This document shows positions 1-12,200 of a DNA stretch of 64,000 nucleotides, piece after piece. Each line of letters opens with the position of its first letter. The first letter of the stretch is position 1. Under the pieces are notes generated by a model. The model was not told the origin of the DNA, made no database searches, and saw only the letters and a list, made by a program, of their open reading frames with translations. The stretch is from Centroberyx gerrardi (lineage: Eukaryota > Chordata > Actinopteri > Beryciformes > Berycidae), in the NCBI RefSeq assembly GCF_048128805.1, contig NC_136000.1, positions 15,408,854 to 15,472,853 of the forward strand. The letters run 5' to 3'. The position numbers and the translations under genes were made by a program.

Positions 1-120
1 TCCCCATCTTCTATCTGTTGTCGAAGTTGCTTAGCAACTGTTTTCTCTGTCTCCACAATCTGAAGCAGATGAAGATACTTCTGCATGAGAGTCTCATGCT
101 CGGTGGCCAAGTTTCTGTAA
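1..120 (-). CDS. rasgrf1: rasgrf1 coding exon 3, partial (coiled-coil start)
   Basis: The minus strand after the acceptor at 122-121 (acaacag) reads as a T completing a Ser codon, then [20 protein letters not shown] and on through [19 protein letters not shown]. This matches the RASGRF1 segment between PH domain and IQ motif. The exon runs off the left edge. Confidence 0.95.
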
Positions 121-176
121 CTGTTGTCATGTACACGGGAATGCACATGCGCACACACAGACACACACACACACGC

Positions 177-218
<42 letters not shown>

Positions 219-3200
219 CATAACATGACTTTTACATAGCATCTATTGAAACTTGAGTAATGAATGAATGTATGTCATTGTATGTAGCTGCATGTAACAT
301 CAAAGCGATCTGTGCCGTATCTTATATTTTAAGTCAGCACATGAAACCATGGCAACATCCCTTACAGCTTAAGCACATCAGTCAAAGATTACTTACCCGC
401 TACCAACTAATTCAGCTAATAATTAACATGTCTGCACATTTCACTGATGTGCTCCTTTACCTGGCATGTGATATTGCAGCCACCCATTCATCGCAGTCCT
501 TTACATCCTCTGTGCGTAACTCCAGCGCCTTTTGGTTTTCGTGGTTGAAGTTGACAGTGAAATAGTACTGAAACAAACAGGGGGGGAAAGGGTGAAAAGT
601 CCTAGTTTAAAAACAACAGATGACATGACCGTCATTAACCTGGCCTGTAATAGGCTACTATTCCACACAAAAGGGAACGTTTATCATGAGATGCTTTCTA
701 GATATATCTATCTATCTATCTATAGTGGTCTGACTGAAGCTTCTCCACTGCTTTTGTCTGTGTGTTTGTTCCACTGCCTCGCTGAAGACATCAAGCGGGT
801 GATTTAAAACCACAGAGGGCCTGGGGAAGCCACATCTTCCTCGCCCACCAGTGCAATTGATGGAGCACACTGAGGGAAGCCTCCCCCAACCTGGTTCCTG
901 GGATGGCTCTGGTTCCCATGAGGATATGCCATAAGACATGGAGGCTGGAGCCACGGCCAATTACATAACTGTGCGATACCTGTTACCTAGCAACTCCACT
1001 CAATGTGAACGGATAGGCTGTTTTTGCGTTTGTTGCCACATTCTATTTTAGATAAGCGTGCTTCCTTTTGCGCCTGATTCCCAACCACAACTAATTTTGA
1101 GTAATGTAGTTGTAGCGGGGAAATCACTGCCAGCATTTTTTAACATGTAGGTCCTGTGTTCCTCTTGTTTAGGAGTTAAAACCTTAGGTTGCTCTATGTC
1201 TTTTTACATTATTGCTATTTCTGACAGTGTTTTGTGCTGATTCATTACAGAAAAAACTGCCAAAACCCACAAAAACAACCATTTGAAAATGGCTTTCCAA
1301 CCACTACCATGTTCCTCTGCAAAGAAGCACCTCTTCAGACAAGGAGTGGCCCTTTTTTTCTGAAGAGGTGCTTCTTTCAGGAGGAAGGTTTTCCTCAGAG
1401 ATTGTTAAATGACACAGTGGGGCAACTATTTGGATAAAAGTGACAGTTAGCATGGCATTTTCATCAAATGTTATGATTTTTGTGGGCACAGTACATTTTC
1501 TTACACAATAGAAACCTTTAGCAAGGCCCACATCGTTGCCTAATATATCTGAACAGTGGAATAAGATCCCAAACAATGAACTGCAGTTTTATCTCCTATC
1601 AAGGCAAGAATAATGTATGACCTAAATTTAAACAATGCGCCATTAACCTTTAATTTCCTGTGTACTAGTTTTGCCTGTTTGGGTTTATCTATATAGCGAA
1701 GGCCTTTTTTGATGAAAGCTTAGATACAGTCGGTGTAGCCTATTAAAAACATTAATAGGGTGAACAAAGATCCCACAAGGAGAGCCAAGGCAAAACGATA
1801 CCACAACTCACACAAGTAAAATGTCATCTTTCTTGTGGACTATGCCAGCCATGTTGAGTGAGAGCAGACTCTTATCTTTGGCCTGCAGATGTTCAACAGG
1901 CGCCTATCAACCTGCAACTGATCATTATTCATGGCTGACTGCTCTTCCATCTTCACATTCATTAGGTATTCATCCTACCGTCAAAGAAAATCTATTTCTG
2001 GCAGGGAAGCATGCATGTTGTTGTAGTTTTCCCTCATCCTCTTTCTAAGAGCAGGCTGAGTGTCTGGTATGAGGCAATGTTAAGCACACTGTCTGCTTTA
2101 TGTTTATGGCTGAGTCATGCTCTCTCAAACACCTTTAATGGCTCCATGTCTTAACAAGTCTAAATGATCTGAGCTGATGAGGCATTGATAAAAGCTGTGA
2201 TATACTGCATATATCCTTAGGCTTTGGAATGGCCTGTCTGAGAATATTAGACTAGCCAGATCAATATCTTCTATTAAATTTCTTCTTAAAACACACATTT
2301 ATAGACTTGCTTTTCCTGATTGAGATCCATGTTACATGAAAAAGAGTGTAGGAAATATCTGGCCTTGGATATTTGCATCAGTAGTAATTTTCAGTATGTT
2401 ATGCACTTATTCTCATTGTTTCTAGGTTTGCTGTTTATGTTTATCTGTATTTTCCCTTGACATAATGGTTTTCAGCGTGTCACTGTCATGTTACTATGCC
2501 TTTTGTCTTTTCTTATTCTTGTTTTATTTTGTTAATGTAAAGCACTTTGTAACTCTGTTTTGAAAGGTGCTATACAAATTATTATTATTATATTATTATA
2601 ATCAAAAGTCAGTCCTGCTGTGCTGTAGAAGTTATGAATGGTAAATAATTCATTAGACATTTTTGGATTAATTGTACTGTCTACACAAGTAAAATCATTC
2701 TTATGCCTTATATAATTGCCACTGACTGATAAACAGCTCAGTTTTATTGCAGAAAACAATAAAAGGACTTTGCTGAACCATATAATGAGATCTATACAAC
2801 AGTAATCTATCCCCAAGAGACACCAGAATTTAAGTGTCACTAATTATTGTACCTCCATCCACTATGTTCTTCTATTGTAATGAGTAGCTTTATTTTGGAC
2901 ATTAGCCTTCTCCACACCCCAAAGAGTACAGAATCACATATTTTAACAGTGCAATGTGAGTAAGACCTTCATCATTCTCCCAGCCATAAGTATCATACAG
3001 GTATCTATTTGAGTAAAAACTAAAAGTAGCAAATCATAGAGAGATCAGGCATCACTTGCTGCCAAGGCTTCATGTAGAAAGGACTGAAACGCTGCTGTTT
3101 CCCACCGTGAGAGGACTGTGTTTTCTATAAATGGACTCTGACCCCTCCAAGGTACTGCAAGGAACAAATTTAGCCCAGATAGCGCTTGCATTAATAGGAG

Positions 3201-5141
3201 AGATGCGACACACTACTTCTCTCCTCAGTTACCCCGCCTCTTCCAACTGCATCATTCTTTAGGATGCAAATAAGGGTTGCCATAGAAACCTTGGGCTCAA
3301 ACGCATTATCATTTTCACACTAACTGCATTTGAGGAAAAATATAATGTAGGGATTATGGTGGATTTCTAAAACGTTGTGGCAAAACCATAAATCCATCCA
3401 CATCTAGGTGGTGACAGAAGATAGAGGTGATATTTTCTTACTCTCGTTCTTCCTTTGAACATTTCTGATAAAAGATTTATTATGGATGTTGGATGTTTGG
3501 TTGTTTACGTTGCAGGGTAAGTCTTATGCAGCCCATGATATCAGTCACATCAGTCTTTCATTATTTCTATACCTTCCAGTGCTTTCAGTGATGAAAAAGC
3601 AGCATCCATAGAACAAAATGAATCAAATATCTTAGTTTATTCTGAATTCAATCCCAGATATCAGAGGGCTATGGATCAGGCTTATCTGAATCTATTCACA
3701 TTTCCATTCATGTAATTAAAAGACCCTCAAGATAATGTACAAAAATCAATAACCACAAAACAGTATACTAGCTAAATTTGCCTAAATGATGTACAGATAT
3801 AACTGGACAGAGGGCACAACATTGTTGACAAAATTACAAAAGAATCCAAAATTTTGCAATAGACTACATCATAAGGAAGCTTTTGGTCGCCTTTAAAGCA
3901 ACTGGGAGAGCATAACATTAGCCAGTGTGTTGCATTTTGCTTTGTCAGCACAGGGGCAGCTGTTCACAGGAAGAGCCTAGACTCACTTTGGATTGCAGCC
4001 CTACCTACACAGCCAGGCACAGAGCCTGGAGAGAAGAGAGCCAGCGGCCTGAGCACTGAAGCAGAATGTTCCTAGAGCGTATAGACGCAATAACAATGAT
4101 AACAGGCCATCATTACAGTAACCTTTCCTTTCCTCTCATTCCTGTCTCTGATTTCTGATGCTCTCATGTGACAGAAGCAGGCAGTAAGTAAATATTAAAC
4201 TCTTGCAGATTGGCTATGATTTAAATTTCCCAACCCTACTAGATATATTCTGTATTCTGGGACTGTTATAGACAACACTTCACAGAATTGGCTGAGATAA
4301 GGACTAAATGGATAAGGAAAACCCATTAGATACAACCACTCATAAGATGTAATGCAGTAATTACAGTGCAGAATGTAAATGAAAAGTCTGACTCAGTAAC
4401 AGACTGGGAATCATTTCAGTCAGGTCATCTAGATCAGAAATGACTCTGATCACTGGAACCCTACTGTTCTTCAGCTTCAACTGTAATTTCATCATTTCCC
4501 CGCAGGATGGCGACCTCGAGGCCATGACTGTTTTTTTTGCATGTTTTATTGGAAGGAAATATGGCCTAATACACTCGGCCCAAAAAACTTCAAAGAGATG
4601 ATAACTGAAAGTCAAAACCAAAATATCTGACCAGCCGGCATGCGTAAAGCAATCAATCTGATTTGTAAAAATCACCCTAAACTGAAAACTATCCCACCAA
4701 TACAAAAAAAAAAAAAAAAAAAAAAAAAATCAAGCTTGGGTTTGCTGCAACCTAAAGCAAAACGCTGCATAGCCCATTGCTGGGGCATCTCATGTTATCA
4801 TTAGGTGTTAATATTGATGCCTCATCATTAATACCATGCATGGATTACATAACATGGAATACGGCAATGTGGAACCTCGTGCTATTCCGCTGCACTGGAT
4901 TTGAGGTCATCATGCAATAGCCTAATAAGAAAAATATGCATAAGAAAAGCGCTTTGTTCAAGACTAAAATACAGTTAAAAGGGAAATGACAGTAGAGATT
5001 TTTTTTTTTTAAATCGCCTGTGGATTCTGCATGGAGGCTTATAACCCACAAGTGTTTCACGTCGTCAATATTGTGAAATGAAACCTGAAACAATAAAGCA
5101 ATGCGAGTGTGCGTTTGCGTGTGCGTGCGTGCGTGCGAGGT

Positions 5142-5184
<43 letters not shown>

Positions 5185-5196
5185 CAGAGAGAGAGA

Positions 5197-5227
<31 letters not shown>

Positions 5228-5533
5228 TGCGTGCGGGCGCGCGCAAGCTCTTCATACCTGCTTTTCTAAACACTCCTTGGCTGACAGTGAGGGTTTTGGT
5301 GAAGGCGCCCTGTCGCATATGCATCCCTCCAACAGGTATAATCCCGAGGGTCGAGAGCTAGACTCGTTCTCAAAATAAAAGAGCATATTTTGTAATAAAG
5401 CAAACCACTTTGTGTGCCATTTTGTGTTGTCTGAGCTCTTTTTGCTCAAGCACCCTCGTCTTGTACCATCCTTTTTTGCCAAAAGCCCCAGGTAGGTGAC
5501 ATGACCATCATTAAGTCGTATTCCCTTCTGCAT
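1..5533 (-). CDS. rasgrf1: rasgrf1, Ras-specific guanine nucleotide releasing factor 1 (5' part, three coding exons; 3' part off window)
   Basis: A Ras/Rac GDP-GTP exchange factor acting at neuronal membranes downstream of calcium/calmodulin and receptors. Coding exons on the minus strand are 5533-5258, 567-461 and 120-1 (cut by the window edge). Splice junctions are canonical and phases agree: exon 1 ends in phase 0 and exon 2 in phase 2. The read-through protein has the N-terminal PH domain (about residues 22-129; WFALLQN, FYFE, YLLEGC, DCDEWV) followed by the start of the coiled-coil ([20 protein letters not shown]). RASGRF1 is favoured over RASGRF2 because the start [11 protein letters not shown] and the stretch [14 protein letters not shown] follow the RASGRF1 pattern. 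The IQ, DH, second PH and CDC25 domains would lie to the left. The ATG has A at -3. The neighbours mir-184 and ankrd34c support orthology with human 15q25. Confidence 0.96.
121..460 (-). other. rasgrf1 intron 2
   Basis: A short intron of 340 bases. It contains a (CA)n microsatellite with a few CG interruptions at about 151-215, close to the acceptor. Nothing else was recognised. Confidence 0.85.
151..215. repeat. (CA)n microsatellite
   Basis: Alternating CA with occasional CG and GA interruptions, in rasgrf1 intron 2. Confidence 0.97.
461..567 (-). CDS. rasgrf1: rasgrf1 coding exon 2 (end of the PH domain)
   Basis: The 107-base exon lies between a tttcag acceptor and an AG/gtaaag donor. It encodes 35 residues plus two bases, including [15 protein letters not shown] and DCDEWVAAI, the last strand and C-terminal helix of the PH fold. 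It was found by translating the minus strand between the flanking exons. Confidence 0.95.
1309..1389. repeat. inverted repeat / pre-miRNA-sized hairpin in rasgrf1 intron 1
   Basis: The arm at 1321-1339 (AAAGAAGCACCTCTTCAGA) is perfectly complementary to 1359-1377, with a 19-nt loop. Beyond a two-base mismatch the stem continues with TTCCTC (1312-1317) against GAGGAA (1381-1386). This gives about 28 pairs in 81 nt. The sequence shows the fold potential. Whether it is a microRNA precursor, a decayed MITE or chance is unknown. Confidence 0.7.
2230..2590 (+). mobile_element. LINE/SINE-like 3' tail, copy A
   Basis: The end (GTAAAGCACTTTGTAAC, then GTGCTATACAAATTATTATT) has the look of a common teleost retroposon 3' tail ending in an ATT repeat. 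A second, inverted copy with long matching stretches lies in idh2 intron 3 at about 58440-58745. Shared landmarks are ATAGACTTGCTTT, AGGAAATATCTGGCC and GTTTCTAGGTTTGCTG. The exact family was not determined. Confidence 0.75.
4360..4729 (+). repeat. possible retroposed sequence ending in an A26 tract
   Basis: A 26-base poly-A run (4704-4729) closes a stretch with no recognised homology. Retroposition is suggested only by the tail, and no target-site duplication was identified. The left boundary is a guess. Confidence 0.3.
5144..5226. repeat. (GA)n microsatellite beside the rasgrf1 exon 1 donor
   Basis: Near-pure GA with a few GACA and GTGA interruptions. On the rasgrf1 transcribed strand it reads as a (CT)n pyrimidine tract starting about 30 nt after the 5' splice site. 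Confidence 0.97.
5258..5533 (-). CDS. rasgrf1: rasgrf1 coding exon 1 (N-terminal PH domain, first part)
   Basis: This exon encodes 92 residues from [11 protein letters not shown] to the EKQ end. The next bases on the minus strand are gtatga, a canonical donor. Reading past the donor gives a stop codon within two codons, which confirms the exon end. A (CT)n tract on the transcribed strand begins about 30 nt inside the intron. Confidence 0.96.
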
Positions 5534-5598
5534 TTTGATGAAGAGACTTCAGCTGGAAAAGGTAGCTGAGTCGTTACATCCTTTTGAACTCGCTGCCG

Positions 5599-5630
<32 letters not shown>

Positions 5631-6000
5631 TGTTGACTTTCTGAATGCGGACCTCTAGCAGCAGGCTTGTCCACTCTGTCCGACGCATTCACCGTGTTGG
5701 CATTTAAGTAAAAAGAGGGGAACAAAACGCAGAGCACAAGTCCAGCATCCGAAATCTTTCGCTATACTCCGAGCGCTTTGAAGGTCCACATATTATCCGA
5801 TGATAAAAAGAGAAGGGAGACGAAAAAATAGTCTAAACAACGCAAGATGAGAGTGAAAGGGTTCGGGGTTTGTCCTTTTCTCACATGAAATCTCCAGAAA
5901 GCAGTAGGCTTGGTGCTGAGCTAGGCAGTGCTGGGTGAAGTCACATGACGCATGCTTGGGAAAGCAGATTTCAGGACCTTGGACAGGGACATTACAACAG
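5534..6000 (-). promoter_or_regulatory. rasgrf1 5' leader and presumed promoter region
   Basis: This is the sequence directly upstream of the rasgrf1 ATG. It contains an A30 tract at 5599-5628, which is T30 on the transcribed strand. T30 followed by CGGCAG resembles a splice acceptor, so part of this may be a 5'-UTR intron. A GTCACATGACG motif (about 5939-5949), similar to bHLH-ZIP M-box sites, lies further upstream. No TATA box was recognised and the start site is not determined. Confidence 0.5.
5599..5628. repeat. A30/T30 homopolymer in the rasgrf1 leader
   Basis: Thirty consecutive A on the plus strand, 66-95 nt upstream of the rasgrf1 start codon. Confidence 0.98.
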
Positions 6001-6409
6001 CTAATTGAAGATGCCGCATAAGTTTCCTCTCGCTGTCACCTCCCTTAAGACAATCAAATATCTGGGCGATGAGAAGAAATTGGAAAATGACTGACATTTT
6101 ATTCGAATGACAAACATAAATTCACCCACTGTAATGAAACCAGCCATTTAGCAGCCTACTGATTCAGTGTAGTTCACTGTTTTACAGTAAAGTTTTGTCC
6201 TCTCCTCAGCATGTTCTTTTTGTTGATTACAATACAACCAGCAGTGTGCACTGAGATATTTAAACAATTAAATTGCCAAAGTTTCAACAATGCTTACTTT
6301 GTCCAAAACTACCCATTAATTCACAATTATCACCATAAAAATGTGGCTCGTTGTATGTTTTTTGTGAGCTACAGTATATGTTGTGCTTTTTACATCCACA
6401 TGTTGTTAA

Positions 6410-6660
6410 AGAACAGCTGGAACCTCTAAACGGTTCCTCACTTATATTTTTAGAACTATCAATAGTTCCATATAGATCCCACTGATTCTCCAGAACCAAA
6501 TCATTCATTAAAAACGCAAATAAATGTTCTTCATGATAAAGGAAGTGATCTATGTAGATACAGCCATTTTAAAAAGAGGCTCCATACAGCACTAAAAGTT
6601 CTTCTATTACCTTGAGCCAAAAGAACCCATTTTTAGTACGGTTTAACCCCTTTCTCTGGG
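6410..6660. repeat. probable fish interspersed repeat rich in GGTTC/GAACC motifs
   Basis: Recurring AACGGTTCC, AGTTCC, CCAGAACC, AAGTTCTTCT and AAAGAACCC resemble the common fish non-autonomous repeat whose ends are built from GGTTCTT/AAGAACC. The boundaries and family are inferred from memory only. Confidence 0.45.
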
Positions 6661-9126
6661 GGAGTGTAATTTTTACATCTCAAGCAGTAGTAGTAGTAGG
6701 CTCTTACAGGAAAACTCGAGTACATCTCAGGTCCTCAAGGGCTACAGTGTCTTGTGTCTCTTGGAATGAAGATCGACTGTTGCTGTGAATGGCTGCTATT
6801 GCATTTTAAGCCCAAAGGAGAGCTGCCTACAGTAAATTAGGGTCCAGTCAGTGACAGAAAGTAGATGGTGAAAGATAGACTGCTGTCCCACATTGGTTCT
6901 GTAGTATTTTCAGATGTACACTATGCAATATTCACATCAGATTTGTTAATGTATCAAAAATTGTATTATTTGGAATGAAGCCCGACAACTGTTACATATG
7001 GCACCTTAGTCTTTGTTAGACATCACAAATTAGTACCATAAGTCATAAACAAAAACTTAATATCTTCTGATATGAACAGACGTCATAACCATGCAGGAAC
7101 TTAGTGTATTATTAAAAATTAGCAGCAGTATGATGTCTTCAGCTTGGCCTTGTAGGAGAACTCTGCTGTATATATATATATGTAATATAGCTGCAACATT
7201 GTTTTCAGAGACATGTCGGTTTACCTTTCAAACTGGATATCAAAAGTATTTTTCTTAATTTGTTATTGAGTCCTGAAATGAAATCCCTTTGAAACCCATT
7301 AAATCAGTCTTTAAAAAAAAAGGTGTACCAAGGAAATCAAGGTAAAAAACAAAATCCACATTTTTGACGATGTATTGAAAAAAGAAACTATAAAATTTTG
7401 GTTGTATACAGTAAGAAAACCCCTTTTAAAGTGGGGGGTTGGAATGTGTTCAGATTTGACTATAATCCCATTCCAAGGCATGTAAGTAAAGGATAATCGA
7501 AATGTATATTTCTGACTGTGGTTCCTTCAGATTCCTCTTAGACCGTTTTGCCATTGAGAACTCTCCTGCTTTTGCACAAAGGTTTCTCCAGATGAAACAA
7601 ACAGAACCACAACACCTAACTAAGGATTTGTTTGGACTCCTTTTTCATCTCATTCTTCTCTATCCAGTTCTCTAAATATACCCACTATTCACCCTGGGTC
7701 TGAAAACTGGATTTAACATTTGGTGCTTAATGCAATACAAAGGTTGACACAGTAGTTAATTGATGAATTAGTTAATATAGGTAATTGAAAAAAAGAAGAC
7801 TGAGATTGCAATCTGAGCCTATTTGAGCTGCAGCATCATGCTATGTGGCTAGTGCCAGCGTTATGTGTCCCGGTGGTTACAGAGCTGAACTATAAAACAT
7901 GCTCTAGCACACAGCCAATATGCCTCTTTGAGCACCCAATTTGTTTAAAAGGCATAGGCTCTAATCTGCTCCTGTCAGTCCTCCGGCTACTTCTCAGAGA
8001 GGAGATTTATTTATTACTCTATCCCCATTGTTATCTGCTCGCTCTCAGATCCATTCTCCCATAAATCCCTCCAGGCTCTGAGGTGCCTAGTTCAACAAGC
8101 CATTTTTTCCCTTCAATTAGCCATTGAATATTAATCAAAACTAACATTTTCAGGTGATTAATGAAAACCCTGGCTAAGATGCAACTACATGCAGTGAAAT
8201 GAGAGCGGATGTCTTTTTGGCAATAAATTTATCAGAAACATTAGTTTCATGTGCCACGACTATGCAATTTATATGGCCAATTTTTGAGTAGATTTGCCTA
8301 GACAACACATGTGAGAGTCTGATAACACTGTGGGTATTGTCGGTCTGCTCTTTATGGGCCAAGCCTCAGCCAAGGTGAAAGACAACGGTGCTGTTCTGCT
8401 CGACGTGTGGATTCTCAGTCCATCCTGCTCTGTGGATCACTGGATCTTGAGATAGCGGCAGATATATGATGATGTCTCTGAGTGCAACTCCTTCCAGATA
8501 CATACATGAAATCTGTTTGTTTTGAAGCGATCTGAATCAGCATTCCTCCAGCAGCTATATGGCAAAAAATGCTGCTGGAGCTTCTCTCAGACTGACTGAC
8601 TGTGCTGGCAGAGGAGCGGCTCGGCTTCTCTGCTGGAGACTCCCCTCTCTTCCCACAGACTCCGTCTCCCTCCACATGCAAACATCTCACTGAGGAGGGA
8701 TGGCATGTGTGCAGCTAATGACTGGCTAATTATTTGTCAATAACGATCGGTGATGGTGCACTTCTATTTTTATGAAAAGAGCTGACATTTGGGCTGTTTG
8801 TGACCTTCAATATACTGCTTTGATACTGAATGTGTCCCAACATGGAGAAGCAGGCGCATAGTGGGAGTTTTTGTTGTTGTTGTTATTTTTTATAGACTAT
8901 TGATCTTTGCATTGAAAGCTGTAAAATGGTGCATTATTATAGACTATGGATCAATATACTATTTTGTACATTTTGATCAAACGTTTTTTTGATGTAAAAT
9001 GGGTTTCCTGTAAAATTAGAGTCTGGGTTCATGTCGTTTCGTATTATGGGAAATAAGAACAGCAAAAATATAATAATATTGCAATAGTCATACATCACTG
9101 CAAGTTTTGTTTGACATCAGAATATG

Positions 9127-9166
9127 TGTGCGTATGTGTGTGTGTGTGCGTGCGTGCGGGAAAGCA

Positions 9167-9207
<41 letters not shown>
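9127..9207. repeat. (GT)n microsatellite, interrupted
   Basis: GT repeats with CG interruptions, then a pure GT run of about 36 bases. Confidence 0.95.
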
Positions 9208-9208
<1 letters not shown>

Positions 9209-12200
9209 ATATGGTGTTTTCTGTAACAGCTCTTAGTGCTGTCAGTGTGCAGAAGATGATGCTGCTGTAGTGTCCTCGTCCTTCCCTGTGCTGCCTATGA
9301 AAAGGCTCGAGTCCTAATTACATGATCCACCAGGCTTCTAATTCGCCATACTCTTCTCAAATGACATTTACTAATTACTCCTTCCTTTTTTAGAAACAGC
9401 TTTCTGGATTTTATCCAGGCCCCCTCATGCTCATTGTCATGTAGGAACAAACAAGTTGGCTGTTGTGGCAGTCACAGCCTATTTGATTGAAAGTGAGTAA
9501 GCAAATATACAAACAGACACACCAAATCCCTTTAAAGCATGATGTTGTGTTAAACAATCTGGATTAGGGGAAGAGAGGAATTAAATAAAAGAGAGAGAGA
9601 TGTGGGGGGAAATCTGCAATGCAGTAATATTGGGACATAAAACAAGGTTGTCAGAGCCTGAGCCCACACAGCGACCCCTTCAAAGAGGGCCACCAAAAAT
9701 GTCTTCCCTGTGTTCAAGGCTAAGCAACGCGGTGCCACCACCATGCCAGTGTGGTCCCACAGAGAAAATGTATGCAAATGACCTATGTGTGTTATTATAC
9801 AACAGAAAGTGAATGGATCCATATGAATGATACAAAAGAAGAAAAAGGGTATGACAAACTTGGGAACGACAGTGATTGTGGCTTTAGTTGTGAACAAGAG
9901 TTCAACTTGCAAATGTTATGCACTCGATTTTGGTGTTATTGAGGATGAATTTCATTTTGTTTTTTTATTGTACAAGGTATACTGACCAGATGACTGATTT
10001 ATTTAAAATGGCTTTTCAATGAAGACGTTTTTATTTTGGCTACATTTCTAGAGAGACCGTGGAAAAGAAGACAAAGTATTTTGTACCCCTAAGTTTGTGT
10101 AAATATTGTAATCATATGGATACAGAACTTGGTTTCTGGACTGCATGGGTTGCCATGTTGGACGTACAGTATGTATGTGATGTACTGTAGTGTCATATGG
10201 GCTGGGCACCTAACTGGTGCATTACACTTAAATAAATCAAATCAAAATCAAAATGCAAAGCTGCAAATTCATGTTATCCCTTCCCTGCAATCAAACTAAC
10301 ATAAACCTGTATTCAGTTTCTGGTTTCTGGTTTAGTACTGTGCATTCTGCATTATAGGCGTAGCTGGAGTAGCTGGGTTGCGGTACAGTACAACATGGTT
10401 TTGGGACTTTAACTGGAACGGAGCCTGACATGTCTTGCTGATGGTCTCCAATGTGGCAGGCAGGCATTGCTCCCACGGCTGCTCCCTCTCAACTCAGGCT
10501 GATTCTCCTGTGTCAAGACCGGTTAGCTGGCCTGCCACTCACAGCTCATCAGTAGGGGAGTGGGAGGAACCGGACCCACGAGACGCTGGCTGCATTCTGC
10601 TCTCGCTGTACAGTAACCACTGGCCCCGGCACAGAATATCTAACCTTCAATGTATGGTCTCATCAGCACATATAGATTTCAGGACAAATACTACAGTGGC
10701 TTTGCTTTGTGTCTTGTGGTTGGAGATTGCCGTTGCCATGCGAGTATTATGCTGACATCCCCATCGCTAACAACAGTTGTGTAACAGTATGGAGACATTA
10801 CCAAGGTCCCCAGTGGCCACTGAGTCTTGGTCACATGTAGGAAGTCTGGGCTTGCGCACATACAGATATCATGTCTGCCTGGGTGAGCCTTTACCAACCA
10901 GAAAGATCTCCCATTTACTTACAGTTCACCCTCACATCAGCCCAGCCAATGGCACTTTGATGCCTCACCCCTGTCCAGCTGGGTGGAGAGTGTGAGATGA
11001 CCACATTGTGCCACCAGGTTGTTCGCTTAACCTCCTACACGGCGTAATTACAGAAGTACATTAACATCAACAAACATATCGCTTTGACACGTCACACCCC
11101 AAACACAATAAAATCATAGTCATCTCTAATGCGTTACTATAATCCCCTTTTATCAGTCTAAAAATATGCAGCGTTTGCCTTTTTTCTTAATCCTCCATAT
11201 GCAATGTTTCTATTTTCCGCAGGCACTGATGAAACGGTGAGTACTGTTAGAGTACTCTATTTTCGGAGCAGGACATGAATTATAGAGCAAAGTGGCCAAC
11301 AATGTGTATTGCATTCCCTTTTTACTGACCTGAGTGCGCCGAGCGAGAGACTTGTAGAGAGTGTCTGTGATGAGTGACCATGAGCTGCTCTTGGAGTGTC
11401 GGCGGGCCGTGCGATGGCAGAGTCCCAGCTCTTGGCGGTGGCCCAGGCCATTGTGATTTGTGCTAGCTGCTGCCTACAGGGTCGCCACCTGGCTGCTGCT
11501 TCCTCCAGTCTCCCTGGGTTACACAGAGTGCATCCGCAGCAGGTCTGTAATTGAATTTCACACGTCACAGTCCGCTTAACTGTGCTTTCTGCAAGGTGTG
11601 TGGACCTTGAAAATCTTATCTTGATGCACTTGAGAATTATTGCGATGAATGAGGATGCACCTCAGATCCTGCATACACATTACTGAGGCTATTATAAATA
11701 TATAGAGGTCTACAAAAAAATGATGGCAAACTTCTTGACTGGTTTTGTCAAAAAAAAATTCTAAACTTCATTTTCTTCTAAACACACAGAATTTGGGAGG
11801 TTTTGAATGTCCCATGGGGATTATGCTTCCTTTTTGGATTGCCTGTCTTTGATTCTCCTTGTTTTCGTCAAACAATTACCTGAAATCTTACCTAAACATG
11901 GGAGCGATTTTTTTAACAGCAAAAGGCTAAAATGATTTATTTATTATTTCTGGCATGATCTGAAGATGAATTGCTTCTCATGGTACTTCCATAAGGTTTC
12001 ATAAAAATCTCGAGACATCTGGTAAACTTTTGTATACTCTATAAACTGATAACACTCTAGCATGTCTTATTGTTTTTTTTTTGTTTGTGTTTTTTTACTC
12101 AGCTCCTCCATTTTAATGGGTTAACATGCAATTATCTAACCATCTTACCTGCTTCCTTATGCATTTCTTTTTCAGCTCCTTTTCTGCTTTTGGACGACTA

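Larger units (their letters stand above)
568..5257 (-). other. rasgrf1 intron 1
   Basis: A 4.7-kb intron. It holds a short (TATC)n at about 704-723, a long inverted repeat able to fold as a hairpin (1309-1389), a LINE-like tail (about 2230-2590), a sequence ending in an A26 tract (4704-4729) that may be retroposed, and a (GA)n tract beside the donor (5144-5226). No further coding exon was recognised. Confidence 0.8.

Noticed and set aside
4361..4705. 114-codon open frame (minus) ending at the A26 tract
   Set aside because: No homology recognised; the tract suggests at most a retroposed noncoding sequence.
9550..9912. 120-codon open frame (minus)
   Set aside because: Hydrophobic chance frame in AT-rich sequence; no family match or exon signals.
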